NCBI RefSeq assembly: GCF_025558165.1
Contig: NZ_LAMZ01000001.1
Span: forward strand, 744,001-808,000
Source of the DNA: Candidatus Pelagibacter ubique HIMB140
Lineage (GTDB): Bacteria; Pseudomonadota; Alphaproteobacteria; Pelagibacterales; Pelagibacteraceae
DNA: 64,000 bases
Direction: 5' to 3'
In this document: positions 25,006-34,184 of the stretch, in pieces
Position numbering within the stretch: position 1 is the stretch's first letter
Layout of the letters: each line of letters begins with the position of its first letter
The notes under the pieces: model-generated
What the model was told of the DNA's origin: nothing
What the model saw: the letters and a program-made list of their open reading frames with translations, nothing else
Database searches by the model: none
Position numbers and translations under genes: made by a program

Positions 25006-25947
25006 TTAATTGATAAATTTTGGAAAATTATTTTTTAATAATAATTTTAAATCCATAAAAATCTTATTCTGTTTTAATCTGTAATCTATCATTTCCCATG
25101 CATAAGGGATTAATTGAATATATTTTTTTTTATTATCTCTATAAGCAAGCCTTGTAAAAATTCCAATGATTTTTAAATTTCTTAGAACTGATAGTATTTC
25201 AAAGTCTTGTTTAAATTTAATTAAGTTAATTTTCTTATTGGTTTTTATGTAATAATCAAAAATCTTTTTTTTTAATCTGTTATTGGATTTAAATCTAACA
25301 TCATCTATCAATGATGCTAAATCATAAGCTTTATTTCCAATAATAGCGTCTTGATTGTCAATTAAGCTAATTTGATTTTTAAAATACATTAAATTTGAAA
25401 CATGAAAATCCCTATGTACAAAAGTAACGTTTTTATTATTAAGTTTAGATAATAATTTATTTATCTCGTTTTTAAATTTTTTTTTGAATAAAGATTTATT
25501 TTTATTTAATTTTTTTTCGACATACCAATCACTAAAAAGTTTTGCTTCATTATATAAAATTTTATTTTTATATAATTCAAGTTTATAATTTTGATTTAAA
25601 AAATTTTTTATCTTTTTAGTTTTTATACTTTGTAATTTATTCAATATATGAATAATATTTTTAAAAAATGAATACTTATTTTTCTTTTTATTTTTTAAAA
25701 TTTTAAATAATGAGACATTTCCGAAATCCTGAATTTCAATGAAGTTTTTTTTATAATTATGGCAAATCAGATTTGGTGCAGAAATTTTATTTTTTATTAA
25801 AATTTTGTTGACCGCATCATAAATTAATAAATTTTTCTTTTTTTCTTTTTTTGCATAAACAACTATAGAGTTATTTTTTTTACTTCTATAAAAAGTTCTG
25901 AATGATGCATCTCCTTTAATTTTTTGTAAATCTTTTGAAATTTTCAT
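25006..25947 (-). CDS. amgK: Anomeric amino-sugar kinase AmgK (aminoglycoside phosphotransferase fold)
   Basis: A 313-residue kinase of the APH family, unusually Lys/Asn/Ile-rich. The catalytic loop is FVHRDFHVSNLMYF (Asp in HRDFHxxN) and the metal-binding Asp is in ISLIDNQDAIIGNKAYDLASLIDDVR, both intact. APH-fold proteins next to MurU phosphorylate MurNAc and GlcNAc at the anomeric position. Its genomic position between tsaE and murU matches the known neighbourhood in many proteobacteria. A general aminoglycoside-resistance function is unlikely. It starts 12 bases after tsaE. Confidence 0.82.
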   Translation of the reverse strand: MKISKDLQKIKGDASFRTFYRSKKNNSIVVYAKKEKKKNLLIYDAVNKILIKNKISAPNLICHNYKKNFIEIQDFGNVSLFKILKNKKKNKYSFFKNIIHILNKLQSIKTKKIKNFLNQNYKLELYKNKILYNEAKLFSDWYVEKKLNKNKSLFKKKFKNEINKLLSKLNNKNVTFVHRDFHVSNLMYFKNQISLIDNQDAIIGNKAYDLASLIDDVRFKSNNRLKKKIFDYYIKTNKKINLIKFKQDFEILSVLRNLKIIGIFTRLAYRDNKKKYIQLIPYAWEMIDYRLKQNKIFMDLKLLLKNNFPKFIN

Positions 25948-25959
25948 TCTAGTCTATTC

Positions 25960-26412
25960 TTAATCAATACCTGTGATTTCAACACTTCTATTATTTAGCT
26001 CATTTTCATAGTTAAATCTTAATACAATAATTTTTTCCTGAATATCTTTAACTAACTCTGGCCACTCAACAAAAGTAATTAAATTATTATCTTTTTCAAA
26101 TATATTTAGATCATTAGTATCTCTTTTATTTTTAATCCTAAATAAATCGTAATGTTTTATCTTCTTAGAACCTACTTGATATTCATTTAATAAATTAAAT
26201 GTTGGACTTGAAACTTCTGTAATTGGAAAATCTGAACTTTTTTGAAATTCATTAATCAAATATTTTATAAATGTAGTTTTGCCTACACCCATTTCACCAT
26301 ACAAAAATATAATTTCTCCACCTTGCAAAAAATTTTTAAAACTTTCTGCTAAAACTTTTGTTGTTTCTTCTGAACTTATATCGATCTTGCTATTTTTAAT
26401 AGCGATAGGCAT
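25960..26412 (-). CDS. tsaE: tRNA threonylcarbamoyladenosine biosynthesis ATPase TsaE
   Basis: A protein of about 150 residues with a P-loop [12 protein letters not shown] and the downstream [11 protein letters not shown] and HYDLFRI blocks typical of TsaE. TsaE is the ATPase that drives TsaB/TsaD in making the t6A37 base of ANN-decoding tRNAs. I start it at the ATG at 26412 (MPIAIKNSK). The frame runs back to a GTG at 26442 but that would add ten residues with no family counterpart. It overlaps the end of ahcY by 17 bases, implying coupled translation. Confidence 0.93.
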   Translation of the reverse strand: MPIAIKNSKIDISSEETTKVLAESFKNFLQGGEIIFLYGEMGVGKTTFIKYLINEFQKSSDFPITEVSSPTFNLLNEYQVGSKKIKHYDLFRIKNKRDTNDLNIFEKDNNLITFVEWPELVKDIQEKIIVLRFNYENELNNRSVEITGID

Positions 26413-27682
26413 CTGGTTTGAATGGGCCTTCTGTTCCAACACTTATGTAATCAGCTTGTTCTTTTGATAATTTTGTTAATTTAGCCCCAACTTTTTTTAA
26501 ATGTAATGTGGCTACTTTTTCATCCAAATGTTTTGGTAAAACGTAAACTTTGTTTTCATAATTTTTATGATTATGCCAAAGTTCTATTTGAGCAATTACC
26601 TGGTTGGTAAAAGATGCACTCATTACAAAACTTGGGTGTCCAGTTGCACATCCTAGATTAACTAATCTTCCCTCAGCCAAAAGAATAATTCTTTTTCTAC
26701 TTGGCAATTCAATTTCATGTACCTGTGGCTTAACTTCTGTCCATTTATAATTTTTCAATGCCTCAACTTGAATTTCATTGTCGAAATGTCCAATATTGCA
26801 TAAGATTGCTCTATCTTTCATATCTCTCATATGATCAGCTGTAACTATATCTTTATTTCCAGTTGCTGTAACAACTATGTCTGCTCTACTAATAGCTTCT
26901 TCCATTAAAACTACTTCATAACCTTCCATAGCTGCCTGAAGTGCACATATAGGATCTGCTTCTGTAACAAGAACTCTAGCACCACTTTGTCTTAGAGATG
27001 CAGCACTTCCTTTTCCAACGTCGCCAAAACCAGCAACTATTGCAATTTTACCCGACATCATAACATCAGTAGCTCTTCTGATACCGTCAACTAAACTTTC
27101 TCTACATCCATATAAGTTATCAAATTTAGATTTGGTTACAGAGTCATTAACGTTTATTGCAGGAACTAATAGAGAATTGTCTTTCTCCATTTTATTTAAC
27201 GCTTTAATTCCAGTTGTAGTCTCCTCTGAAACACCTTTTATATCTTTCATTAAATCTTTGTATTCATTGTGTATGATGGCAGTTAAATCTCCCCCATCAT
27301 CTAATAACATGTTGGGTTTCCAATCAGGTTTTCCAACTATTGTTTGTTTAATACACCATAAGTACTCTTCTTCTGTTTCACCTTTCCAGGCATAAACAGG
27401 AATTCCAGCTTTTGCTATTGCTGCTGCTGCATGGTCTTGTGTAGAAAATATATTACAAGATGACCATCTTACTTCTGCTCCAAGATCTACCAATGTCTCA
27501 ATTAGGACTGCTGTTTGAATAGTCATATGAAGACATCCAATAATTCTAGCACCTTTTAAAGGTTTTTCTTTTGAATACTCTTCTCTTAATGCCATTAAAC
27601 CCGGCATTTCGCTTTCTGCGATAGAAATTTCTTTTCTTCCAAATTCAGCTTGGGAAATATCTTTTACTTTAAAATCATCCAT
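26396..27682 (-). CDS. ahcY: S-adenosylhomocysteine hydrolase
   Basis: A 428-residue adenosylhomocysteinase. It splits S-adenosylhomocysteine, the by-product of SAM methylations, into homocysteine and adenosine using bound NAD. Visible motifs are [23 protein letters not shown] (about 49-71), the NAD-binding [10 protein letters not shown], and the C-terminal KPDAYRY that completes the neighbouring subunit's NAD site. With metX and metW at 46.6 kb it closes the methionine cycle. It lies 42 bases after chvG on the same strand and starts without a good Shine-Dalgarno sequence. A possible promoter lies in that gap. Confidence 0.97.
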   Translation of the reverse strand: MDDFKVKDISQAEFGRKEISIAESEMPGLMALREEYSKEKPLKGARIIGCLHMTIQTAVLIETLVDLGAEVRWSSCNIFSTQDHAAAAIAKAGIPVYAWKGETEEEYLWCIKQTIVGKPDWKPNMLLDDGGDLTAIIHNEYKDLMKDIKGVSEETTTGIKALNKMEKDNSLLVPAINVNDSVTKSKFDNLYGCRESLVDGIRRATDVMMSGKIAIVAGFGDVGKGSAASLRQSGARVLVTEADPICALQAAMEGYEVVLMEEAISRADIVVTATGNKDIVTADHMRDMKDRAILCNIGHFDNEIQVEALKNYKWTEVKPQVHEIELPSRKRIILLAEGRLVNLGCATGHPSFVMSASFTNQVIAQIELWHNHKNYENKVYVLPKHLDEKVATLHLKKVGAKLTKLSKEQADYISVGTEGPFKPDAYRY

Positions 27683-27707
27683 AGCGAGCTTTATACATTT
27701 AAGTTCT

Positions 27708-27713
27708 ATTTTA
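27708..27713 (-). promoter_or_regulatory. Possible extended -10 element for ahcY
   Basis: On the minus strand the gap before ahcY reads TTGATAAAAT, an extended -10 (TGA followed by TAAAAT) about 25 bases upstream of the ATG. The -35 region, inside the end of chvG, is poor. It could give ahcY independent expression from the sensor operon, but the AT-rich context makes this weak. Confidence 0.25.
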
Positions 27714-27724
27714 TCAACTAAAGA

Positions 27725-29266
27725 TTACAAACTAGGAAATTGTATTTCTATCAATGCTCCTTGCTTATCTAGCCTATTAGATGCTTCGATTTTTCCATCA
27801 TGAAGTTGGACTAAATTTTTTACAATATTCAGACCTAATCCTGAATGCTCACCAAAATTTTCTGGTCTATTGCTGTAAAAACGGTTAAAAATTTTTGTAG
27901 TATCTTTCTCTTTAAATCCCTGTCCTTCATCTAAAATTTTAACTGTAACTTTTTTTTCTAATCCATTTGAAACGTTTACAGTTACCTTGCTACCATCGTC
28001 ACTAAATGAAATAGAATTATCTAATAAATTTGCAACGATTTGTTCAATCCTATTTTCAATTCCATTAATTAGATACTCTGACTTTCCATCGTTTTGATAG
28101 TTTATACTTATATTTTTTTTGAATTTATAAATGTTATTATAATCATCAACAACAGATTGAATAATTGGTTGTATATCTAATTTTTTCATTTGCTCTTTAC
28201 TAAGAGCAACTTCATCTTTCAACATTTGTGAATAATCTGTGATTAATCTTTCAATTCTTTGTACATCGTGGGTAAGAATATCTAAAAGCTTATTCTGTTG
28301 ATTTATATCTTTTGTATCTTTTAAAATTTCTGATGCACTTTTTAAAGATGCTAGAGGATTTCTTATTTCATGCACTAAGTCTGTTGAAAAATTTTCTGCA
28401 TGAGAAATTCGTTTTTGTAATTCATTAGTCATATCCTCCATAGAATTAGATAATAATCCTAATTCGTCATTTCTATTCTTCAAATTTTCAATTCCTGTTT
28501 TACCAGGATTTTTTTCTTTTACTCTGATTGTGTATCCAACTAAATTTTGAATTGGTTTAATAAAATATCTACTAAGTACAAAAGAAAAAATTAAAATTAC
28601 AAAACCAACTGATATTGCCGTTCTAATTACAAATGCTCTTCTTTCATCTATAGCTGTTTTAATTTCATTTGCGTTCTCAGAGATAACTATGAAACCTAAA
28701 TCATTTTCATCACTTTTTACATTTTTTACTGTTGTAACTTTAAATTGATTTAAATTATCTTCTGTAAAAGTATAATAATTTCCATAGTTATCTGAATTGT
28801 TATACCTTTCTAACAAATCTTTAAATGAAGCTTTTGTTTCATTATTTTGAAAAGAATTATTTTCTTTGTTTTCATCTTCCTTAACTTCATCACTTAAACT
28901 TTCAAATTCAATTTTATCTAATCGTGTTGAAAAAGATCGTGGATCAAGATCTAAAGTATCGGTATCACCAATTAATTCTAATTCTTTATCAAAGAAAATA
29001 ACTCTGTCTAAATTTTGAAAAATAAATCTTGTAGAAAATAAAAATTTTCTAATATCATTTTCCTGAAATTTTATATTTAATCTTTTAATATTATCAGTCG
29101 TATTATTAATAATATTAATATGATCTTCAGATTTTTTTTTTAATAAACTTGGTTCAATATTCGTAAGATAAGTAAGTGTAAATAAACCAATAATTGTAAA
29201 TATTACAAAGTTTATGAAAAGAAATTTTTTAAGTATAGAAAGTGTCTTTAAGTATTTACTAAACAT
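27725..29266 (-). CDS. chvG: Membrane sensor histidine kinase, ChvG-like
   Basis: A 513-residue kinase. Membrane helices at about 13-36 and 211-235 enclose a periplasmic sensor of about 175 residues, and a HAMP linker follows (about 233-285). The phosphorylated histidine is His299 in DLVHEIRNPLASL. The ATPase domain has the N box (NLLDNSISFS), DEGQGF and HSGLGLNIV. The layout and its pairing with a ChvI-like regulator fit the ChvG/ExoS envelope and acid sensors of Alphaproteobacteria. In SAR11 annotations the same pair may be called EnvZ/OmpR. Its ATG overlaps the regulator's stop by one base. Confidence 0.88.
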   Translation of the reverse strand: MFSKYLKTLSILKKFLFINFVIFTIIGLFTLTYLTNIEPSLLKKKSEDHINIINNTTDNIKRLNIKFQENDIRKFLFSTRFIFQNLDRVIFFDKELELIGDTDTLDLDPRSFSTRLDKIEFESLSDEVKEDENKENNSFQNNETKASFKDLLERYNNSDNYGNYYTFTEDNLNQFKVTTVKNVKSDENDLGFIVISENANEIKTAIDERRAFVIRTAISVGFVILIFSFVLSRYFIKPIQNLVGYTIRVKEKNPGKTGIENLKNRNDELGLLSNSMEDMTNELQKRISHAENFSTDLVHEIRNPLASLKSASEILKDTKDINQQNKLLDILTHDVQRIERLITDYSQMLKDEVALSKEQMKKLDIQPIIQSVVDDYNNIYKFKKNISINYQNDGKSEYLINGIENRIEQIVANLLDNSISFSDDGSKVTVNVSNGLEKKVTVKILDEGQGFKEKDTTKIFNRFYSNRPENFGEHSGLGLNIVKNLVQLHDGKIEASNRLDKQGALIEIQFPSL

Positions 29267-29973
29267 CAGCTAACATTCCATCTATATCCACTACCATATC
29301 TAGTTTCAATAGCTGAAAAATCAGGATCTACTTTTTTGAATTTTTTTCTTATTCTTTTCACGTGACTATCAATAGTTCTATCTTCAATATCCGTATCTTC
29401 TCTGTAAGCAATGTCCATTAGTTGGGCTCTTTCTTTGATGATCCCAGGCCTTTTTGCCAATTCTTTAACAATTAAAAACTCAGTAGTTGTTAATTTATCT
29501 GGTAACTGTTTGCCATTCCACTCACATTCAAGCTGAGATGGGTCAAGTTTTAATCTACCATGTGAAATTAAGCTTTTATTTTCTTCTAATGAATTGTTTG
29601 AATCTTTTTTTCTTAATTGAACTCTTATTCTTTCAATCAAAACTTTAATTGAAAATCCTCCAGATTTTTTTACAAAATCATCTGCACCTAATTTTAATCC
29701 AAGTAACTCATCAATTTCATCATCCTTAGATGTTAAAAATATTACAGGCAGAGAGGTTTTTTTTCGTAATTTTTTTAATAATTCTTCTCCATCCATTTTT
29801 GGCATTTTAATATCAATGACTGCTAAGTCAGGTGGCATTCTAGTAAGACCGATTAATGCACTCTCTCCATCAATATATGTTTGAACTTTGAATCCCTCTT
29901 TTTCTAAGGCAATACTAAGACTAGTTAGTATGTTTCTGTCATCATCAATTAAAGCTATAGTTTGTGTTTGCAT
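29266..29973 (-). CDS. chvI: OmpR-family response regulator, ChvI-like
   Basis: A 235-residue regulator with an N-terminal receiver (1-120) and a C-terminal winged helix (about 140-233). The acidic pocket is IDDD (9-12), the phospho-acceptor is Asp54 in VIDIKMPKMDG, and the switch residues are in VIFLTSKDDEID followed by GADDFVKK. The DNA-binding part shows LTTTEFLIVKELAKRPG and TIDSHVKRIRKKF, with YGSGYRWN at the end, typical of OmpR/ChvI. It is the first gene of the two-gene sensory operon. Targets are unknown. Confidence 0.92.
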   Translation of the reverse strand: MQTQTIALIDDDRNILTSLSIALEKEGFKVQTYIDGESALIGLTRMPPDLAVIDIKMPKMDGEELLKKLRKKTSLPVIFLTSKDDEIDELLGLKLGADDFVKKSGGFSIKVLIERIRVQLRKKDSNNSLEENKSLISHGRLKLDPSQLECEWNGKQLPDKLTTTEFLIVKELAKRPGIIKERAQLMDIAYREDTDIEDRTIDSHVKRIRKKFKKVDPDFSAIETRYGSGYRWNVS

Positions 29974-30028
29974 TTTTATGTTTTATATAAAAATATTAAA
30001 TTGTTCTAAATTAGGCAATCGAATATAA

Positions 30029-32803
30029 TTAGTGAAGCATTCCCCAATTATCACCAACATTTACATCAACTGTTAAAGGGGTAGAAAAGGAATGATAATC
30101 ACTTTGAGTAACACTGGTCATCTCATTCTGTATTAACTTGACCATTGCCTTTTCCTCTTTTTTTGGGACTTCAAAAATAAGCTCGTCGTGTATTTGAAGA
30201 AGTATTTTTGATTTCAAATTTTTTTCTTCATTTAATTTTTTATGTAATCTGATCATTGCTAACCTCATAACTTCAGATGCTGACCCTTGTATTGGAGCAT
30301 TAATTGCTGCTCTCTCTTGAAAATTTCTTACATTAAAATTTTTATCATTTATTCCATTAAAATGAGATCTTCTTCCGAATATGTTATTTACATAGCCACT
30401 TTTTCTACAAAACTTAATTGTGCTATCCATATAAAATTTAATTTCGGGAAATTTAGCAAAATAAGCATTAAGAAATTCTTCTGCTTCATAATTAGAAACA
30501 TTTATTTGTTTGGCTAAACCATACTGAGAAATTCCATAAATTATTCCAAAGTTAATTGCTTTAGCCTTCCTTCTGTGATCTTGATTTACCTTTTTGATAT
30601 CAATATTAAATATTTGGCTAGCCGTTAATGAGTGAATATCCTCGTTATTTTTAAAAGCTTTTTTAAGTTCTTTAACATCTGCAAGGTCTGCTAAAATTCT
30701 CATCTCAATTTGATTATAGTCTGCTGATATCAATAAATGATCTTTTTTAGCCTTAAACGCTTTTCTTATATCTTTTCCATCTTCAGATTTAATTGGAATA
30801 TTTTGCAAATTTGGATCACTTGAGGCCAATCTGCCTGTTGTTGTTGCTGCCAATAAAAAAGATGTATGAACCCTTTTTGTATTTGGATTAATATGCTCTG
30901 GCAAAGCATCGGAGTAAGTATTTTTTAATTTTGAAACCTGTCTCCAATCTAATACTAATTTTGGAAATTCATGACCTTTGAAGGCTAAATCTTCTAAAAC
31001 ACTTGCGCTTGTTGCAAAACTTCCCTTTTTTGTTTTTTTTGTCCCTGTAATCTTAAGATCATTATAAATAATTTCTCCTAATTGTTTTGGTGAAGCAATG
31101 TTAAATTCTTTCTTTGAAATCTTGAAAACTTCTTTTTCAATTTTTTTAATTTTCTTATCAAATTTAGAGGAAAGAGAATTTAAAAATTTACTATCTACTT
31201 CAACACCTTCAATTTCCATAAATGCGAGTATTTTAATTAGTGGTTTTTCAAAAATCTCATAGATATTAAATAATTTTTCAGATTTTAAACTTTTGACAAA
31301 TTTTTTATATAACCTGAAGGTAACGTCTGCATCTTCTGCTGCGTAATTTTTTGCTGTTTCTAATTCTACTTCACTAAAATTTATTTCTTTTTTGCCAGTA
31401 CCAACAATTTCTTTAAATGAAATTGTTTTATGTCCAAGATGGATATCCGAAAGGGTGTCCATGTTATGTCTGTTCTTTCCAGCATCCAAAACATAGGACA
31501 TAAGCATGGTATCTTCCATTGATGAAAGTGAAATGCCAAGTTTGTAGAGAACTATAAAATCAAATTTAATATTTTGACCAATTTTTTTAACACTTGGATC
31601 CTCTAATAAATTTTTTAATTTATTGATAACACTATCTTTATTTAAACAATCCTGAGATTTATGACCAACTGGGATATAACAAGCTTTTCCAATTTTTGAA
31701 CAAAGTGAAATTCCAACTAAATCAGCCTGATGGGGATCTAACGAACTTGTCTCTGTATCGACAGCAACTTCCCCCACTTCCTCTGCTTCTTCTATCCACT
31801 CATCAATTTCATCAATATCCGTAATTAGATGATAGTCTTTATTATTTATTGGTTTTTGTTTTTCAGTAGATTTTAAATTATTTTCAGATCCAGATAACTT
31901 TGGTTCACCATAAGCTGAAATTGCAGAACTTAATAATCTATTAAATTCCATTTCTCTTAAAAATTTATACAGTTTATCTTTATCAACCTCTTTGAGTTTA
32001 AATTCTGTTAAGTTTTTATTTACTGGAGACTTGTTGTCTAGAGTCACAAGTTTTTTACTAATTAAAGCTTTATCTTTATTCTCTATTAAAGTTTCTCTTC
32101 TTTTGTTCTGTTTAATCTCATGGGCAGAGTCTAATAATTTTTCTAGATTGCCATACTTATTAATTAATTCTGCGGCTGTTTTCACTCCTATTCCTGGAAC
32201 ACCAGGTACATTGTCACTACTATCGCCTGCTAAAGATTGAACATCTATAACTTTTGAAGCATCAACACCAAACTTTTTAATCACATCGTCCTCTGTGATA
32301 AATTTATTTTTCATGGGATCAAAAATTCGAACGCCTTTTTTATAAAGCTGCATTAAATCTTTGTCGGATGAAACGATTGTAACTTTAGCTCCTTTTTTAA
32401 GAATTTGATCAACATATGTGGCTATTAAATCGTCAGCTTCATAGTTTGGTAAATCCACAGAAGGTAAATTAAATGCTAAAACTGATTTTCTAATATATTC
32501 AAATTGAGGTGCCAAATCATCAGGGGCTTCAGATCGATTTGCTTTATAATCACTATAAATTTCATTTCTAAAGGTCTTTCTGGCTGAGTCAAAAATTACT
32601 GCAAAATGAGTTGGTTTTTGTAAATTTTGATCAGATTTTGAATCCTCTAATAATTTAAACAACATGCTACAAAATCCACTAACAGCACCTGTAGGTAGCC
32701 CATCACTTTTTCTAGTTAATGGTGGTAGGGCATAATAAGCTCTAAAAATATAGCCAGAGCCATCAATTAAATAAAAATGATCTGTTTTTTGTATTTTATT
32801 CAT
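30029..32803 (-). CDS. polA: DNA polymerase I with both exonucleases
   Basis: About 924 residues. The N-terminal flap nuclease is intact (YEADDLIATY, SSDKDLMQL, GDSSDNVPGVPGIG). The 3'-5' proofreading domain keeps VAVDTETSSLDP (Exo I), IGQNIKFDF (Exo II) and YAAEDADVTFRLY (Exo III). The polymerase domain has motif A SADYNQIEMRILA, motif B RRKAKAINFGIIYG and motif C QIHDELIFEV. It replaces RNA primers and fills repair gaps. I use the ATG at 32803. A longer frame to 32815 would need a TTG start four codons earlier. Retaining proofreading is notable, because many bacterial Pol I proteins have lost it. Confidence 0.96.
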   Translation of the reverse strand: MNKIQKTDHFYLIDGSGYIFRAYYALPPLTRKSDGLPTGAVSGFCSMLFKLLEDSKSDQNLQKPTHFAVIFDSARKTFRNEIYSDYKANRSEAPDDLAPQFEYIRKSVLAFNLPSVDLPNYEADDLIATYVDQILKKGAKVTIVSSDKDLMQLYKKGVRIFDPMKNKFITEDDVIKKFGVDASKVIDVQSLAGDSSDNVPGVPGIGVKTAAELINKYGNLEKLLDSAHEIKQNKRRETLIENKDKALISKKLVTLDNKSPVNKNLTEFKLKEVDKDKLYKFLREMEFNRLLSSAISAYGEPKLSGSENNLKSTEKQKPINNKDYHLITDIDEIDEWIEEAEEVGEVAVDTETSSLDPHQADLVGISLCSKIGKACYIPVGHKSQDCLNKDSVINKLKNLLEDPSVKKIGQNIKFDFIVLYKLGISLSSMEDTMLMSYVLDAGKNRHNMDTLSDIHLGHKTISFKEIVGTGKKEINFSEVELETAKNYAAEDADVTFRLYKKFVKSLKSEKLFNIYEIFEKPLIKILAFMEIEGVEVDSKFLNSLSSKFDKKIKKIEKEVFKISKKEFNIASPKQLGEIIYNDLKITGTKKTKKGSFATSASVLEDLAFKGHEFPKLVLDWRQVSKLKNTYSDALPEHINPNTKRVHTSFLLAATTTGRLASSDPNLQNIPIKSEDGKDIRKAFKAKKDHLLISADYNQIEMRILADLADVKELKKAFKNNEDIHSLTASQIFNIDIKKVNQDHRRKAKAINFGIIYGISQYGLAKQINVSNYEAEEFLNAYFAKFPEIKFYMDSTIKFCRKSGYVNNIFGRRSHFNGINDKNFNVRNFQERAAINAPIQGSASEVMRLAMIRLHKKLNEEKNLKSKILLQIHDELIFEVPKKEEKAMVKLIQNEMTSVTQSDYHSFSTPLTVDVNVGDNWGMLH

Positions 32804-32914
32804 GAGGATTAACAAATATTACATTGCTAACAATTTCTGTATATAAAAAAATAAAATTAAATCTTAAGGCTAATATAGCTAGATTATTTTTTATATTTTG
32901 AGTATTATTTTAAT

Positions 32915-33466
32915 ATGGAACTTACAAAAAACTTAACACAAACAAAAATCATAAAATCTTTATTAGCAGTAATTCTAGGTTCAATTGCTTTAACTATTTC
33001 TGCAAAAATTAAGATTCCATTTTATCCAGTTCCAATGACAATGCAGACATTTGTTGTGTTATTCTTAGGTGTAAGCTTAGGTTATAAAATTGGTTTAGCT
33101 TCTGTAGGCTTGTATTTGTTAGAGGGTATTGTAGGATTACCAGTATTTTCAAACTCCCCAGAAAAAGGAGTTGGTATAGTCTATTTTACTGGTCCAACGA
33201 TGGGATATTTAATTGGTTTTTTAACTGCTTGTTATTTAGCATCAAAAATTAATACAAAAGATAGTTTAATAAATATTTTAACTAAATTAGTTATTGCAAC
33301 CTCTACGATTTATATCTTGGGTTTAATATGGCTAGGTACTTTAATTGGTTGGGATAAACCAATATTCTCACTAGGTGCAAAACCTTTTTTATTAGCAGAA
33401 TTATTTAAAATTATTATTTTAGCTTTAGTTACTAAACAAATAATTAAAATTAGAAATATTATCTAG
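32915..33466 (+). CDS. bioY: BioY biotin transport protein (S component)
   Basis: A 183-residue membrane protein of the BioY family with five to six hydrophobic helices. FYPVPMTMQTFVVLFLGVSLGYKIGLASVGLYLLEGIVGLPVF is the family's core substrate-binding region, and GPTMGYLIGFLTACYLAS follows. BioY captures biotin either alone or with an ECF energising module, which is not encoded nearby. SAR11 cells are known vitamin auxotrophs, which fits a salvage role (inference). The 111-base gap upstream (32804-32914) shows no inverted repeat resembling a BirA operator. The 3' end overlaps regA by eight bases. Confidence 0.92.
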   Translation: MELTKNLTQTKIIKSLLAVILGSIALTISAKIKIPFYPVPMTMQTFVVLFLGVSLGYKIGLASVGLYLLEGIVGLPVFSNSPEKGVGIVYFTGPTMGYLIGFLTACYLASKINTKDSLINILTKLVIATSTIYILGLIWLGTLIGWDKPIFSLGAKPFLLAELFKIIILALVTKQIIKIRNII

Positions 33467-34022
33467 GAGATCTTTTAGATAGAATTCTTTGAAGAGTCCT
33501 TCTATGCATCTTCAATCTTCGAGCTGTTTCGGAAACATTCCTATTACATAATTCAAATACTCTATGGATATGTTCCCATTTAACTCTATCAGCTGACATT
33601 GGATTTTCTGGTGGTGCTGCTTTTTTAGCTGGATCTGCCAACAATGCTTTTTCCACATCTTCTGCATCTGCTGGTTTTGCTAAGTAATCAATCGCGCCTT
33701 CTTTAATTGCAGCAACTGCAGTTGGAATATTTCCATACCCAGTTAACATAATAATTCGGCTTTCATTGTTTGAAGATTGAATTTCTTTGACGACCTCAAG
33801 ACCATTACCGTCTCCAAGTCTTAAATCTACAACCGCAAAACCTGGTTTTTTACTTTTTACAGACTCAATACCTTTTTTTACACTCTCAGCTTGAAAAACT
33901 TCAAAGCCCTTTTTTTCCATCGCTCTTGCAAGTCTTTCTCTAAAAGGATTATCGTCATCTGCAATTAGAAGCGATTTATTTTCAAAATCACTTAAATTTT
34001 GTAATTTGGCTTCGCTTTTCAT
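33459..34022 (-). CDS. regA: RegA/PrrA/ActR-type redox response regulator
   Basis: A response regulator of about 187 residues. The receiver has LIADDDNPFRERLA (acidic pocket), the phospho-acceptor Asp in FAVVDLRLGDG, and ITMLTGYG-type switch residues (IIMLTGYGNIPTA). After a proline-rich linker (AAPPENP) comes the highly conserved Fis-like helix-turn-helix NRNVSETARRLKMHRRTLQRIL. RegA controls energy and redox genes together with the sensor RegB, which is not in this window. The start is uncertain: ATG at 34022 or 34031 fits family length, and the frame extends to 34061. It is divergent from the polyamine operon, whose leader is shared. Confidence 0.92.
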   Translation of the reverse strand: MKSEAKLQNLSDFENKSLLIADDDNPFRERLARAMEKKGFEVFQAESVKKGIESVKSKKPGFAVVDLRLGDGNGLEVVKEIQSSNNESRIIMLTGYGNIPTAVAAIKEGAIDYLAKPADAEDVEKALLADPAKKAAPPENPMSADRVKWEHIHRVFELCNRNVSETARRLKMHRRTLQRILSKRSPR

Positions 34023-34089
34023 CACCCACATATGGGGTCTAAATCTAATATTACAATACATGAAAAATACGCATATCAGGCTTGAATTA

Positions 34090-34125
34090 TTTACTTTACA
34101 TTGCCTACGTTTACTTTATATGCCT
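34090..34125 (+). repeat. Tandem direct repeat in the polyamine operon leader
   Basis: Two near-identical copies, TTTACTTTACATTGCCT (34090-34106) and TTTACTTTATATGCCT (34110-34125), start 20 bases apart, about two helical turns. They lie between regA and the ornithine decarboxylase gene. The first copy also supplies a possible -35 (TTTACA, 34095-34100) and the second a -10-like TATATG (34117-34122, spacing 16). They could be a regulator's binding sites or simply the promoter. Confidence 0.5.
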
Positions 34126-34184
34126 CAAATTATTAAAGTTTTATTAAAAACTTTTTTTTATTAAATTTTTTTTTGGAGGCATAT
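34118..34184 (+). promoter_or_regulatory. Potential Shine-Dalgarno-masking leader structure of the polyamine operon
   Basis: ATATGCCTC at 34118-34126 is perfectly complementary to GAGGCATAT at 34176-34184, which includes the GGAGG ribosome site of the decarboxylase gene. Between the arms lies a smaller perfect hairpin (34135-34154). If both arms are transcribed, the ribosome site is buried in a nine-pair stem. A conserved leader named the speF motif is known upstream of alphaproteobacterial ornithine decarboxylase genes. I could not test for a match. Confidence 0.5.
34135..34159 (+). terminator. Hairpin plus T tract inside the polyamine operon leader (attenuator-like)
   Basis: AAAGTTTT pairs perfectly with AAAACTTT around an ATTA loop and runs into eight T residues, with more T-rich DNA after it. 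It lies before the ATG of the decarboxylase gene rather than after a gene on this strand, so it would act as a leader terminator or attenuator. The stem is A-T rich and weak. Confidence 0.4.

Noticed and set aside
27683..27724. Possible SAM or SAH riboswitch before ahcY
   Set aside because: The gap is only 42 bases and lacks the SAM-II strings seen before metX or any stable stem.
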